NCBI RefSeq assembly: GCF_001902295.1
Contig: NZ_CP018335.1
Coordinates: forward strand, 4,154,001-4,218,000
DNA length: 64,000 nt
Source of the DNA: Clostridium kluyveri
GTDB taxonomy: Bacteria; Bacillota; Clostridia; Clostridiales; Clostridiaceae
Reading direction: 5' to 3'
Shown here: positions 44,616-53,018 of the stretch, piece by piece
How positions within the stretch are numbered: position 1 is the stretch's first letter
Layout: every line of letters begins with the position of its first letter
The notes under the pieces: generated by a model
The model's input: only the letters and a program-made list of their open reading frames with translations
What the model was told of the DNA's origin: nothing
Database searches by the model: none
Position numbers and translations under genes: made by a program

Positions 44616-45089
44616 AGAAATTATCTATAATTTCATCATTTTTCTACTTGTAATTTTTTACATAGGGCTTTTTATCTTCATAAATATTTAATATAATCTT
44701 TTATACGTCTCTATTTAAGCATATTATAATTTATTATGTAAAATTTTAGATATTAATTTATGTATATATGTATTTACTTTCAAATTATAAAAATACACAT
44801 CTTCCTAGTATAAAATAAACTGTAATAAAACTTATACTACATAAAAATTTGTATTTATATATTCCAGATAAATTTTTTATTCTACTAATTAATTATTATA
44901 TTATATATTATACCAACTTTCAAATTTATATTCACAACTCTACAATATATACTTCAAGCCACTTTAATTCTGCTAAAAGAAATGATACAGTTTCTTGACA
45001 CATAAAATGTAATTATTTCAATAATTGTATTTCACAAAACAATTGTTTTAAAGACTATATGCAAGTATTATTATCTTCAGTGACATAAC
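44616..45089. other. 474-base gene-free, very A+T-rich spacer between alr and mazE
   Basis: No credible reading frame, RNA gene or strong hairpin terminator is visible. The only structure I note is a 14-base palindrome AAAACAATTGTTTT (45036-45049) shortly after the alr stop. A plus-strand TTGACA at 44995 has no good -10 partner. Confidence 0.55.
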
Positions 45090-46265
45090 CTAAGAATCAC
45101 TTGATATTACATAATTTTTAATCTTAACTACCTCCCCTCCCTTTATATATAATTTTGGAACTCTTCTACCTATCATGCAAAGCACTTCATAACTTATGGT
45201 TCCAGTGATTTCAGCTATATCATCTGCATTAAATTTTAATCCATCCTTTTCACCTATAAGTACAACCTCATCTCCTATATTAACTTCACCTACATCTGTT
45301 ACATCTACCATGCATTGATCCATACATATATTTCCTACTACTGGAGCAAATTTCCCATTAATTATAACCTTTGCTTTGCCGAATAACCTTCTAGTGTATC
45401 CATCTGCATACCCTAAAGGTAATGTGGCTATTACACTTTTTCTATCACATTTAAACTTTCTTCCATATCCAATATAACTTCCTGGTTCTAGTACTTTTAC
45501 ATAAACTACGTTAGCTTTTAAAGTCATTATGGGTTTTATACTTAAATTATTCTTGTCTACTTCCATAGAAGGATAATACCCATACATTATTATACCAGGT
45601 CTAACTAAATCACAGTAAGTATCAGGCAATTCCATTATAGCTGCACTATTTGATATAGTTCTCATATTTATTTTCACATTTTTCTTTACTAATTCCTCAT
45701 ATAATAATTTATACTTTTCAAATTGTTCACAGCTATATGCCTTATCTATTTCATCTGCTGTAGAAAAATGTGAAAATAAACTCTGTATTTCTATATTGGG
45801 CAATTTACTTATTTTACTTATCTCTTCTACACTATTTGGGTCTATGGAAAATCCTATTCTACCCATTCCCGTATCTAGTGCAATATGTACTTTTATTTTT
45901 TTATCCTTACTTTCAGCTAATTTAGATAACTTACTAGCATAACTATAAGAAGGTACTATAGGTTCTATATCATAATCCATTATTTCATCTAAAAATGCAT
46001 GTGGTATTATACCAAGCACCATTATAGGAACTTTAATTTTATTTTTTCTAAGCTCTATTGCCTCATCTAAAATTGCTACAGCAAGTCTACTTATTCCATT
46101 TTCTAGTAACACTTTTGCAATTTCTACAGCTCCATGACCATAAGCATCAGCCTTAATGACACCTATCAATTCCTTATTTCCTATTTTAGATTTTATTTGA
46201 CCTATATTATATACAAGGTTATCTAAGTTAATCTCTTCCCATACAGGTCTATACTTTTGAAACAT
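45090..46265 (-). CDS. alr: alanine racemase
   Basis: This PLP enzyme of about 391 residues interconverts L- and D-alanine for peptidoglycan and spore physiology. The lysine that binds PLP is K38 in GVIKADAYGHGAVEIA. Other motifs are LDTGMGRIGF, SHFSTADE, NSAAIMELP, VRPGIIMYGYYP, GYGRKF with the catalytic Tyr in the C-terminal domain, and GNICMDQCMVDVTD. ATG 46265 gives the family N-terminus (RPVWEEINLDNLVYN). The gene lies between a GerS-like lipoprotein and the toxin-antitoxin pair. In sporeformers an alanine racemase in this position often affects alanine-triggered germination. Confidence 0.97.
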   Translation of the reverse strand: MFQKYRPVWEEINLDNLVYNIGQIKSKIGNKELIGVIKADAYGHGAVEIAKVLLENGISRLAVAILDEAIELRKNKIKVPIMVLGIIPHAFLDEIMDYDIEPIVPSYSYASKLSKLAESKDKKIKVHIALDTGMGRIGFSIDPNSVEEISKISKLPNIEIQSLFSHFSTADEIDKAYSCEQFEKYKLLYEELVKKNVKINMRTISNSAAIMELPDTYCDLVRPGIIMYGYYPSMEVDKNNLSIKPIMTLKANVVYVKVLEPGSYIGYGRKFKCDRKSVIATLPLGYADGYTRRLFGKAKVIINGKFAPVVGNICMDQCMVDVTDVGEVNIGDEVVLIGEKDGLKFNADDIAEITGTISYEVLCMIGRRVPKLYIKGGEVVKIKNYVISSDS

Positions 46266-46411
46266 AATATACCATCCCATCCATTATAATTTTATTTAGT
46301 AGATTAATAAGAAACAGTTTTTATAAAAAAATAAAAACATACTAAAATTATATACCTTTTTTATTATGAATGTGAATATATTATGGGAATTAAAAAATGC
46401 CTAAATAAAAA

Positions 46412-47017
46412 CTAATTTGTGTTGAACACATCTTCTCCCAATTCTGGATTAGCTTTAAAATCAGTATAATGTACTTTTATTCTCTCCTTTCCATCAGAAT
46501 CATATATTATCAAATATGTGGGAATACTACCTTTTACATTTACATATAATTCTGCCTTATTTATACTTTTATTGTTCCCTGGTATATCCAAATGTATAAC
46601 TTGATACTGCTGGTTATCTATATTCTGAAATGAATTTTCAATTTTTTCATTAGTGTAAATTAATGATATATATTGATCTATAAAGCAAAATTTGAACAGG
46701 CTATTAAAATTTTTATTATAATTATATATATTCCCGCTTCCAATACGTTTTGCAACTATCTTATTTTGTTTATAAAAGATTATTTCATCTTTTCCCAAAT
46801 CTAATCTATCACCATATTTAACATGATAAAACTGTTTTCCACTATAATTTATTTCCTGTTTAGCATTTTTTATGGACATATTTACATTACAGCTATAACT
46901 GTTTAAATCCTTTAAATAGTATATTATCTCTTCCGTATTTCTGGTATTTTTATTACAAGATGAAAAAAATATAATTAAAGCAAAAGACATAATTCCTAGG
47001 ACTAGCTTTTTTGTCAC
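46412..47017 (-). CDS. GerS/YdcC-like lipoprotein (LolA-like fold)
   Basis: This lipoprotein of about 201 residues has a lipoprotein signal peptide MTKKLVLGIMSFALIIFFSS with the lipobox Cys right after (FSSC). The mature part resembles the LolA/YdcC superfamily: a short TEEIIYYLKDLNSYSCNVNM start and antiparallel-strand patterns ending in VKGSIPTYLIIYDSDGKERI. I chose the GTG at 47017, with GGAGG 6 bases upstream. In B. subtilis ydcC lies between acpS and alr; in C. difficile the germination lipoprotein GerS lies next to alr2 and is needed for cortex modification. Gene order is therefore the main reason for the name. The exact role here is inferred. Confidence 0.8.
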   Translation of the reverse strand: MTKKLVLGIMSFALIIFFSSCNKNTRNTEEIIYYLKDLNSYSCNVNMSIKNAKQEINYSGKQFYHVKYGDRLDLGKDEIIFYKQNKIVAKRIGSGNIYNYNKNFNSLFKFCFIDQYISLIYTNEKIENSFQNIDNQQYQVIHLDIPGNNKSINKAELYVNVKGSIPTYLIIYDSDGKERIKVHYTDFKANPELGEDVFNTN

Positions 47018-47108
47018 TTTGCACCTCCACATTTCACAGTTTTTCACTACTAATCTATTCTATTATGTCTCCCTATATTACTTTTTTCATTTAATGCTTT
47101 AGTTTAAA

Positions 47109-48608
47109 TTACTCTGTTAATTCCTTTATAGAAAACGGCAATTCTTCTAAAATATGACTTGCATTTACACAAAACATACTTTGAGATAATTTGTCTCCAC
47201 AATATCCATGTACAAATGCTGCAGCACATACTGCTTGAAAAAGACTATACCTTTGAGCTATAAAAGAAGCTATTATTCCTGTTAAACAGTCTCCCATACC
47301 TCCCGAAGCCATTGATGAATTTCCTGTAGAATTCACAGCTACCACATTTCCATCTGTAACAATTGTGTTGTATCCTTTTAAAAGCAATATTACATTTTTT
47401 TCTTTCGCAAACTTTTTTGCCACCTCAATTCTATTTTCTTTTATATATTCAATATCTAAACCAGTAATTCTAGACATTTCTCCTAGGTGAGGAGTTATGA
47501 TTACAGAACATTTTTTACTTTCTAAAATATGAAGATTTCCACTCAAAACATTAATTCCATCTGCATCTATTACTACGGTTTTTGTAAAATTTTTTATAAT
47601 TTTTTCTAATAAATTTAATGTGTTCTTATTAGTTCCCATACCAGGGCCTATTGCAATAACATCACTTTTTTCTATAGTTTTTTCTAAGTTTGTGGTTTCA
47701 TTTAAATCCACGGTCATACCTTCTATAAGTTTTGAGCTAAGTATGGATCTAACATCTTCGTAACAGCCTAGAGTAACAAGTCCTGCCCCACTCTTTATAG
47801 CCCCTTCTGTACATATATAGGCGGCCCCCGTAAATCCCATAGAACCCGCTATAATAAATACTCTTCCATAATCCCCTTTATGGGAAAATTTATTTCTTTC
47901 TTTTAAAATTTTCTTAATAAAATCTCTGTCAATAATAAAATAATTCAGACTAAATTTTTCAACAACTGCTTTAGGGATTCCTATATCCTCAACTAATATT
48001 TTCCCGGTAAATTCATGACTTCCATATGTCAGAAATCCTTTTTTATATAATTGAAAAGTTACGGTTACATCGGCCCTTACACAATTTCCCAGAACTTTTC
48101 CCGTGTCTCCATTAAATCCTGAAGGAACATCTATAGAAATTATATATTTGCTATTTTCATTTATCAAAGATATAACAGAACTTTGTATTCCTACTATTTC
48201 TCTGGAAATTCCTGTTCCAAACAATGCATCAATTGTAACATCACTTTTTTGTATACATTTTTTAAGAGTATCAATTTCTTCTTGAGAATTCAATTTATAT
48301 ATGTTCAATCCCAAGTTCTTTAAAATAGTATAATTAACTTTACAGTCTTCACTCATGCCCTCTTCTTTCCCTACTAAAAACACTTGTACTTTTTTATTTA
48401 GATTGTAAAGATGTCTTGCTACAGCAAATCCATCTCCACCATTATTACCCCGGGTGCATATTACACAGAAAGAATTGCAATTTGTTAAATCTATATTTTT
48501 AATTACCTTAATTGCTGCATTTTCCATCAAAACAATACCAGGTATTTTAAATTGATTTATAGCATAATTATCTATATCTCTAGATATCCTTACAGTCGCT
48601 ATCTTCAA
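47109..48608 (-). CDS. nnr: bifunctional NAD(P)H-hydrate epimerase / ADP-dependent dehydratase
   Basis: This fusion of about 499 residues repairs damaged NADH and NADPH. The N-terminal YjeF epimerase domain (about 1-210) has VLMENAA, RGNNGGDGFAVARHLY, the catalytic Asp in DALFGTGI and DVPSGFNGDTG. The C-terminal ribokinase-like dehydratase domain (about 225-495) has IAGSMGFTGAAYICTEGAIK, AIGPGMGTNKNT, ITPHLGEMSRITG and the nucleotide motif SSMASGGMGDCLTGI. I chose the TTG at 48608 (GGAGG 9 bases upstream), which gives the usual N-terminus MKIATVRISRDIDNYAI. It overlaps the acpS 3' end by 29 bases. Confidence 0.95.
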   Translation of the reverse strand: MKIATVRISRDIDNYAINQFKIPGIVLMENAAIKVIKNIDLTNCNSFCVICTRGNNGGDGFAVARHLYNLNKKVQVFLVGKEEGMSEDCKVNYTILKNLGLNIYKLNSQEEIDTLKKCIQKSDVTIDALFGTGISREIVGIQSSVISLINENSKYIISIDVPSGFNGDTGKVLGNCVRADVTVTFQLYKKGFLTYGSHEFTGKILVEDIGIPKAVVEKFSLNYFIIDRDFIKKILKERNKFSHKGDYGRVFIIAGSMGFTGAAYICTEGAIKSGAGLVTLGCYEDVRSILSSKLIEGMTVDLNETTNLEKTIEKSDVIAIGPGMGTNKNTLNLLEKIIKNFTKTVVIDADGINVLSGNLHILESKKCSVIITPHLGEMSRITGLDIEYIKENRIEVAKKFAKEKNVILLLKGYNTIVTDGNVVAVNSTGNSSMASGGMGDCLTGIIASFIAQRYSLFQAVCAAAFVHGYCGDKLSQSMFCVNASHILEELPFSIKELTE

Positions 48609-48984
48609 TTTTATCAACCTCCATTATGGCATAAGCTATAGCATTATCTACTCCATGAGATATGCTTAAATGGATTTTATAATTTCCATACTTATTTGCC
48701 ATTAATTTAGCTTTTCCCTTCAACACTACCGTTGGCCTTCCAGAAGCAGTTCTGTCTATTTCTATATCTTTAAAGTCAAAGCCTCTAAATCCACTACCTA
48801 ATGATTTTACAACAGCTTCCTTTGCTGCAAACCTACCTGCAACAAATTCAGGTCTTAGATTTCTATTTTTAAGATACTCTATTTCGTTTTTGCTAAAAAT
48901 CCTATCTATAAAAGTATTATGTTTTTCGATAGCCTCTTTAATTCTCCTAATTTCAACTATATCTACTCCAACACCAAATATCAA
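48580..48984 (-). CDS. acpS: holo-[acyl-carrier-protein] synthase
   Basis: This protein of about 134 residues transfers 4'-phosphopantetheine from CoA to acyl carrier protein. Metal and CoA residues are visible in IFGVGVDIVEIRRI (Asp 8) and FAAKEAVVKSLGSGFRG (Glu near 57), and the C-terminal half has SISHGVDNAIAYA. The TTG at 48984 is preferred, since GGGGG lies 10 bases upstream and it gives the family start MIFGVGVDIVEI; a TTG two codons earlier is too close to the ribosome site. Length is slightly above the usual 120-126 because of an acidic tail. It is the first gene of acpS-nnr. Confidence 0.96.
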   Translation of the reverse strand: MIFGVGVDIVEIRRIKEAIEKHNTFIDRIFSKNEIEYLKNRNLRPEFVAGRFAAKEAVVKSLGSGFRGFDFKDIEIDRTASGRPTVVLKGKAKLMANKYGNYKIHLSISHGVDNAIAYAIMEVDKIEDSDCKDI

Positions 48985-49119
48985 ATACAATACACCCCCA
49001 GAGCAATTTTAAAATTATACTATTATATCTTATATTACATTTATTTATCGATACAGTAAATACTAAATTAGGTCCAATTGAAACTAAATTATATCAACTT
49101 TTCATGTTTTTACATAATT

Positions 49120-49146
49120 AAAAAAGAGGATTTCTCCTCTTTTTTA
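49120..49146 (-). terminator. intrinsic terminator after the DUF6514 gene
   Basis: AGAGGA and TCCTCT arms around a TTTC loop, extended by A5/T5 tracts, span 49120-49146. The hairpin works in either direction. It lies 6 bases beyond the DUF6514 stop. Confidence 0.85.
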
Positions 49147-49152
49147 TTAAAT

Positions 49153-49503
49153 TTAATATGCTGCTATATATCTTACTTCTCTTTCAAAATCTAAGATATA
49201 TCTATCTACATAATCACCTGCTATATCAACTAAATGTAATGGTGATACCTTATTCTCATATAATAATCTTATTAGATTATGTACTTTATGCCTATATGGA
49301 CTTATATGTTCTATGCAATCTCTCTGTACATTCACTAATTCTTCATTTAATATATCCTGTCTCTCTACCTCTATTCCATAGGATTGAACTTCTATTGACT
49401 CTTTTTCATAAGTGATAATTGTCTTTCCCTTAAGTAATCTATAAAAATATACATATTTTGTATTTTCTACTACCTCAGTGGAAATAAAATTCTCTACTAC
49501 CAT
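49153..49503 (-). CDS. DUF6514 family protein
   Basis: This protein of about 116 residues begins MVVENFISTEVVENTKYVYF and has the clostridial family pattern YGIEVERQDILNEELVNVQR, DCIEHISPYRHKVHNLIRLL and NKVSPLHLVDIAGDYVDRYI. I recall this as DUF6514, a small cytosolic family of Clostridia without known function; the number should be checked. Alternating charged and hydrophobic residues suggest a compact alpha/beta fold, and no signal or membrane segment is seen. GGGGAGG lies 9 bases before ATG 49503. It has its own promoter and terminator and appears monocistronic. Confidence 0.8.
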   Translation of the reverse strand: MVVENFISTEVVENTKYVYFYRLLKGKTIITYEKESIEVQSYGIEVERQDILNEELVNVQRDCIEHISPYRHKVHNLIRLLYENKVSPLHLVDIAGDYVDRYILDFEREVRYIAAY

Positions 49504-49601
49504 AAACCAATACCTCCCCATAATTATTTACAGCAATGATATTATTAAAATTATATTAACATATACTATAAAAAAAATGTGTCAGTTCATAGATTAATAC
49601 A

Positions 49602-49629
49602 ATTATAAATTATCCCTTATATATGACAA
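49602..49629 (-). promoter_or_regulatory. predicted sigma-A promoter of the DUF6514 gene
   Basis: On the minus strand, TTGTCA (49629-49624) and TATAAT (49607-49602) are separated by 16 bases. It would give a 5' leader of about 90 bases. Confidence 0.55.
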
Positions 49630-49781
49630 TAAAAATCTTCTACCTACGGTTATATAAGAATATATATACTTATATACAACTTATTAACAATTTTTATTAA
49701 CCAATATTGTCGAAAATTTAATCATTTTGACTTTCTGTTTTTTATAAATTTAAAGCAATATTATGATTAAACTGATTACTT

Positions 49782-50261
49782 TTACTTTAACTTATACATA
49801 ATTAACTGATTTTTCCCAGCTTTAACCACTTTACCTTCATTATATTTTATATCTTTAATGATTTCTGAATTTGTTATAATAATTGAGGTTATAAGAGAAT
49901 ATCCCTTTTCTTCTATAAATTTTCTATCTAATTTTATTATAGGCTCTCCTACTTTTACATGCGTACCTTCTTCTACTAGCCTTTCTAATCCTTCTCCATT
50001 TAATTCTACAGTATCAACGCCCACATGTACTAATATTTCAGTTCCATTTTTTAAAACCATTCCAAAGGCATGATCTGTCTTAAGTATAAGAATTACAGTT
50101 CCATCTGCAGGAGCCAAAACTATATCCCCAGTAGTATCAATTGCAACACCATCCCCCGCCATTTTTCCTGAAAATATTTGATCTGGCACTTGTGATAAAT
50201 CTATTATTTCTCCATCAATTGGGGCAGTTAATTCAAAATTTTTCTTTAGAAAATGAAACAT
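49782..50261 (-). CDS. crr: PTS glucose-type EIIA protein
   Basis: This 159-residue stand-alone EIIA(Glc) domain has both active-site histidines: H64 (LKTDHAFGM) and the phosphorylated H79 (EILVHVGVDTVELNGEG). It accepts phosphate from HPr and passes it to a membrane EIIBC for sugar uptake; no EIIBC gene is nearby, so it probably serves several transporters. It starts APIDGEIIDLSQVPDQIFSG, the standard entry to the beta-sandwich. GGGAGTG precedes ATG 50261. In Firmicutes EIIA is not usually the adenylate-cyclase regulator it is in E. coli. Confidence 0.95.
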   Translation of the reverse strand: MFHFLKKNFELTAPIDGEIIDLSQVPDQIFSGKMAGDGVAIDTTGDIVLAPADGTVILILKTDHAFGMVLKNGTEILVHVGVDTVELNGEGLERLVEEGTHVKVGEPIIKLDRKFIEEKGYSLITSIIITNSEIIKDIKYNEGKVVKAGKNQLIMYKLK

Positions 50262-50365
50262 GCTTTAATCACTCCCAATATATTATTTTTATAATTTCAT
50301 AATTTTATTATACTCAATTATAATGCATATTAATATACCGTGAGGATTAAAATTAAAATATATTT

Positions 50366-51058
50366 TTATCTACAGAATCTATGTTTACCTATAATTTTAA
50401 TAAGAGGTCTTGACCATATCCATGAGCTAGTAGCAGTGGAAGGATTAAAATAATATATTGCTCCCTCTGAAGGATCCCACCCATTTAAAGCGTCTCTGGC
50501 AGCATTTATAGAATTTTGTTCCATATTAGCATGTACCTGGCCATCTACCACAGCAGTAAATGCTCCTGGTTGATAAATTACTCCTGCCAAGGTAGATGGA
50601 AATCTAGGATCTCTGGTTCTATTTAAAATTACAGCTCCAACCGCAACTTGCCCCTCATAAGGTTCTCCTCTGGCTTCACCATTTATCAATCGTGCCAGCA
50701 GCATTACATCCTGATTATTACTTCCGGATGATCCACTACTTACATTTATAGCTAATGCCGACAAAGTAGCATCTCCTACTACTCCATCCACATTTAATCC
50801 ATTTTTAGATTGAAAATACCTCACAGCAGTATAAGTTTGATATCCATAAATTCCATCTACGCTTCCATTATAATATCCCCAATCTCTAAGCTTTGTCTGT
50901 ATTTTTATAACTACGTCTCCCCTTGAGCCATAATAATAAGCTATGGCTTTTACTGCATTTCCATAGGGGAGTAAAAACAAAGAAGTAGATATATATGTAA
51001 ATATTATAATAAATACTAGTATTAATTGTATTTTAAACCTCATAATTTTCTTGCCCAT
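50366..51058 (-). CDS. sleB: spore cortex-lytic enzyme / cell-wall hydrolase SleB
   Basis: This 230-residue exported hydrolase has a signal or anchor helix (about 8-30), a peptidoglycan-binding domain (about 42-102: GSRGDVVIKIQTKLRDWGYY, DGIYGYQTYTAVRYFQSKNG) and a SleB/Hydrolase_2 catalytic domain (about 115-230: LLARLINGEARGEPYEGQVA and GAVILNRTRDPRFPSTL). The Glu in INGEARGE is the catalytic acid of lytic transglycosylases of this type. It acts on muramic-delta-lactam cortex during germination. GGAGAG lies 8 bases before ATG 51058. Related SleB/CwlJ domains also occur in vegetative hydrolases, so the spore role is likely, not proven. A CATAATA upstream resembles a sigma-G -10 box but its -35 partner is weak. 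Confidence 0.92.
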   Translation of the reverse strand: MGKKIMRFKIQLILVFIIIFTYISTSLFLLPYGNAVKAIAYYYGSRGDVVIKIQTKLRDWGYYNGSVDGIYGYQTYTAVRYFQSKNGLNVDGVVGDATLSALAINVSSGSSGSNNQDVMLLARLINGEARGEPYEGQVAVGAVILNRTRDPRFPSTLAGVIYQPGAFTAVVDGQVHANMEQNSINAARDALNGWDPSEGAIYYFNPSTATSSWIWSRPLIKIIGKHRFCR

Positions 51059-51130
51059 ACAACCATCTCTCCTTTTGAAATTTTATTATGTAAATTTAGT
51101 TTGCTCACATGTATAGTAAAAAATACATAA

Positions 51131-51178
51131 AAAAATACTATTAATTTCACTATCCTAGTGATCATTAATAGTATTTTT
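51131..51178 (-). terminator. strong intrinsic terminator after the MgtE-N/CBS gene
   Basis: Nested perfect arms (51134-51145 with 51164-51175, and an inner TCACTA/TAGTGA pair) form a long hairpin flanked by A5 and T5. It lies 25 bases beyond the stop of the upstream gene and separates it from sleB. Confidence 0.85.
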
Positions 51179-51202
51179 AAAAAATTTGAATAATAATATT
51201 GA

Positions 51203-52465
51203 TTACCCTACCTTTCTCAACCTCTTCTTCCAATTAGGTATTAGTATATCCTCTACTATATCATTCATTATTACTATGCCACAAAGCTTTCCCTCATCAT
51301 CTAATACCGGTAATGAAAAAAGATTATATTTTGAGCAAATTTCTATAGCTTTATCTATATTTTCATTATGATTTATGGTAGATACACTGCGTTCCATTAT
51401 ATCCTTCAAGCTATCCTCAAAATTTGATAATATCAAATCCTTAAGTGATACCACTCCTTGAAGTTTTTGTTTATCATCAATAATGTATATATAATATGAT
51501 ACCTCATCTTCCGGTTTAATTTCCTTTAAAAGTTCAATGGTTTCCTTAACTGTTATATTTATATTAAAAGAAATGAAATCTTTATTCATTATACTTCCCA
51601 CAGTCTCTTTTTTATAACCCATAAGCTCCTTTACTTCTTCTAAGTCTTCTTTTTTCATATTGATAAGTATCTTTTCAACAGTTTCCTCATCAGCTTCCTC
51701 TAAGATGTCCGCTATTTCATCATTGGGCATATTATACAATACTTCATCCCTTTTAGATTGACTTAAATTCTCAAGAATGTCCACTTGTATTTCAGGAGCT
51801 ATTTCTTCTAAAGTATCTGCAGCTAAATTTTCATCTAAGCTTTCAAAGACTCTTTTCCTGTAGTTTATATCCATATCTTCTAATATATCCGCCAAATCTG
51901 CCGGATGAAGTTTAGATAATTTCTTATAAGGTATACACAACTTAAGATTATTATCTATAACCTCTAAAGATTCTACATTATTCCATATTATTAAGCTGTC
52001 TTCAGGTTTTTTACCAAATAATTCATAACACTTTTTTACAAACTTCTCAATGCCAAATCTTCTACCTAAAGCTAAAACTCCCGTATCCACAGCTACAACT
52101 CTATACTCTCCTGCTATTTCTGTAATTCTTATGTCATTTACCTTTACAAGTTTTTTGCCATTAATATCTACTATCTGTTTATCTAATAAATGCTTTGACA
52201 AAAGGTAAGAATATTTTTGAAGTATTATTTCTCTTATTCCCTCTCCTTTTATTATTACCTTGTCATTATCTTCATAAAAATTTATATTTTTGCACTCACA
52301 ATTATATACTTCTGACTTTTTTTTTACCTTATACCCTATAGCCCTTGGTATTCCATCATCAACGGATACATAAATATCACATAGCCTTCCTACGTATTCA
52401 TTAAATTCGTCATAGATCTTCCTGTAGAGAATTTTACTCAAAAAGAAGCTAGATAATTTTTTCAT
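51203..52465 (-). CDS. soluble MgtE N-domain / CBS-pair protein under M-box control
   Basis: This 420-residue protein has an N-terminal PRC-barrel-like region (about 1-160), an MgtE-type superhelical N domain (about 165-290: KLHPADLADILEDMDINYRK, NLAADTLEEIAPEIQVDILE, MPNDEIADILEEADEETVEK) and a CBS pair (about 295-415). In MgtE channels these domains sense cytosolic Mg2+ and gate the pore, but here no transmembrane helices follow: the protein ends with KKRLRKVG. It is preceded by an Mg2+-sensing M-box riboswitch, which supports a Mg2+ or related metal role. In other clostridia, as I recall, a similar gene precedes an NRAMP transporter, which is absent here. GGAGGAGG precedes ATG 52465. Confidence 0.88.
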   Translation of the reverse strand: MKKLSSFFLSKILYRKIYDEFNEYVGRLCDIYVSVDDGIPRAIGYKVKKKSEVYNCECKNINFYEDNDKVIIKGEGIREIILQKYSYLLSKHLLDKQIVDINGKKLVKVNDIRITEIAGEYRVVAVDTGVLALGRRFGIEKFVKKCYELFGKKPEDSLIIWNNVESLEVIDNNLKLCIPYKKLSKLHPADLADILEDMDINYRKRVFESLDENLAADTLEEIAPEIQVDILENLSQSKRDEVLYNMPNDEIADILEEADEETVEKILINMKKEDLEEVKELMGYKKETVGSIMNKDFISFNINITVKETIELLKEIKPEDEVSYYIYIIDDKQKLQGVVSLKDLILSNFEDSLKDIMERSVSTINHNENIDKAIEICSKYNLFSLPVLDDEGKLCGIVIMNDIVEDILIPNWKKRLRKVG

Positions 52466-52537
52466 AAATATTCCTCCTCCAATATACAGAGAAATATTTC
52501 ATATAAATTAACATGACTACTTATTTAAAATAATTCT

Positions 52538-52597
52538 CTATATATTTTGAAATTTTTGTTTTAAGATACACCGACCTCCATAAGGTCCGTTTTCCAT
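52538..52597 (-). CDS. possible 19-residue small protein or leader peptide between M-box and MgtE-N/CBS gene
   Basis: A minus-strand frame from ATG 52597 to TAG 52538 encodes MENGPYGGRCILKQKFQNI. It has a GGTGG ribosome site about 7 bases upstream and lies just after the riboswitch terminator, so it is translated only if the riboswitch allows read-through. Its GGACCTTATGGAGGTC part also forms a 5-bp hairpin in the RNA. The next gene starts 72 bases beyond its stop. It could be a small metal-related protein or a leader ORF coupling translation to control of the downstream gene. The coding call rests on position and ribosome site only. Confidence 0.4.
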   Translation of the reverse strand: MENGPYGGRCILKQKFQNI

Positions 52598-52649
52598 TTA
52601 ACACACCACCTAAATTAAAAAATTTAAATATATGCAAATAAAATAAATT

Positions 52650-52672
52650 AAAAAAAGCCCTAGAGGGCCTTA
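52650..52672 (-). terminator. riboswitch-controlled intrinsic terminator (M-box expression platform)
   Basis: On the minus strand AAGGCCC pairs with GGGCTT, with a bulged G and a short loop, followed by TTTTTTT. It begins about 20 bases after the M-box aptamer, the usual arrangement for transcription termination when Mg2+ is high. Confidence 0.85.
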
Positions 52673-52689
52673 TTAAACTAAAACTTTTA

Positions 52690-52845
52690 AATCGTCTGAG
52701 TTTTAGCACTATATAGCTTTAGACTAAATTTTGTCCAGCTACATTAAGTAAAACCTTAATTCGGTAATACCTGTTGACCCATTGGCATCTCTCGATGTTT
52801 CCGGGCAGTAGCATATATCTATATAGGAGCCTCACCTAACATAAT
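52690..52845 (-). ncRNA. M-box (ykoK) magnesium riboswitch aptamer
   Basis: The minus-strand RNA contains the hallmark M-box segments in order: GTTAGGTGAGGCTCCTATAT, GCTACTGCCCGGAAACATCG, AGAGATGCCAATGGGTCAAC, AGGTATTACCGAATTAAGGT, TGTAGCTGGACAAAA and TAGTGCTAAAACTCAGACGA. These follow the B. subtilis mgtE leader almost segment by segment. The RNA folds around several Mg2+ ions and promotes the downstream terminator. It controls the small ORF and the MgtE-N/CBS gene. Confidence 0.93.
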
Positions 52846-52874
52846 AGAAATATATAATTTTATTCTATACTATA

Positions 52875-52902
52875 ATTATATTACAAATTCATTGAAATGC
52901 AA
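52875..52902 (-). promoter_or_regulatory. predicted sigma-A promoter of the M-box transcript
   Basis: On the minus strand, TTGCAT (52902-52897) and TATAAT (52880-52875) are separated by 16 bases. The expected start is about 20 bases before the aptamer. Confidence 0.65.
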
Positions 52903-53018
52903 CACTAAATATAAAATTTATTTATATTTACCTATTACATAAATTTATTTTAAATTTACTCATTATAATGGCATATATCATAATATAACTTCAATTATCT
53001 TAAAAAATAAATATTAAT

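Noticed and set aside
44995..45030. Plus-strand TTGACA in the alr-mazE spacer.
   Set aside because: No -10 box at proper spacing and it would transcribe antisense to alr.
51059..51130. Sigma-G-type promoter before sleB (CATAATA as -10).
   Set aside because: The -35 element at the required distance is poor, so it is mentioned only as a possibility in the sleB entry.
52521..52709. 62-codon minus-strand frame over the end of the M-box and its terminator.
   Set aside because: It would translate the riboswitch aptamer and terminator stem and has no ribosome site; the 19-codon frame at 52538-52597 is better placed.
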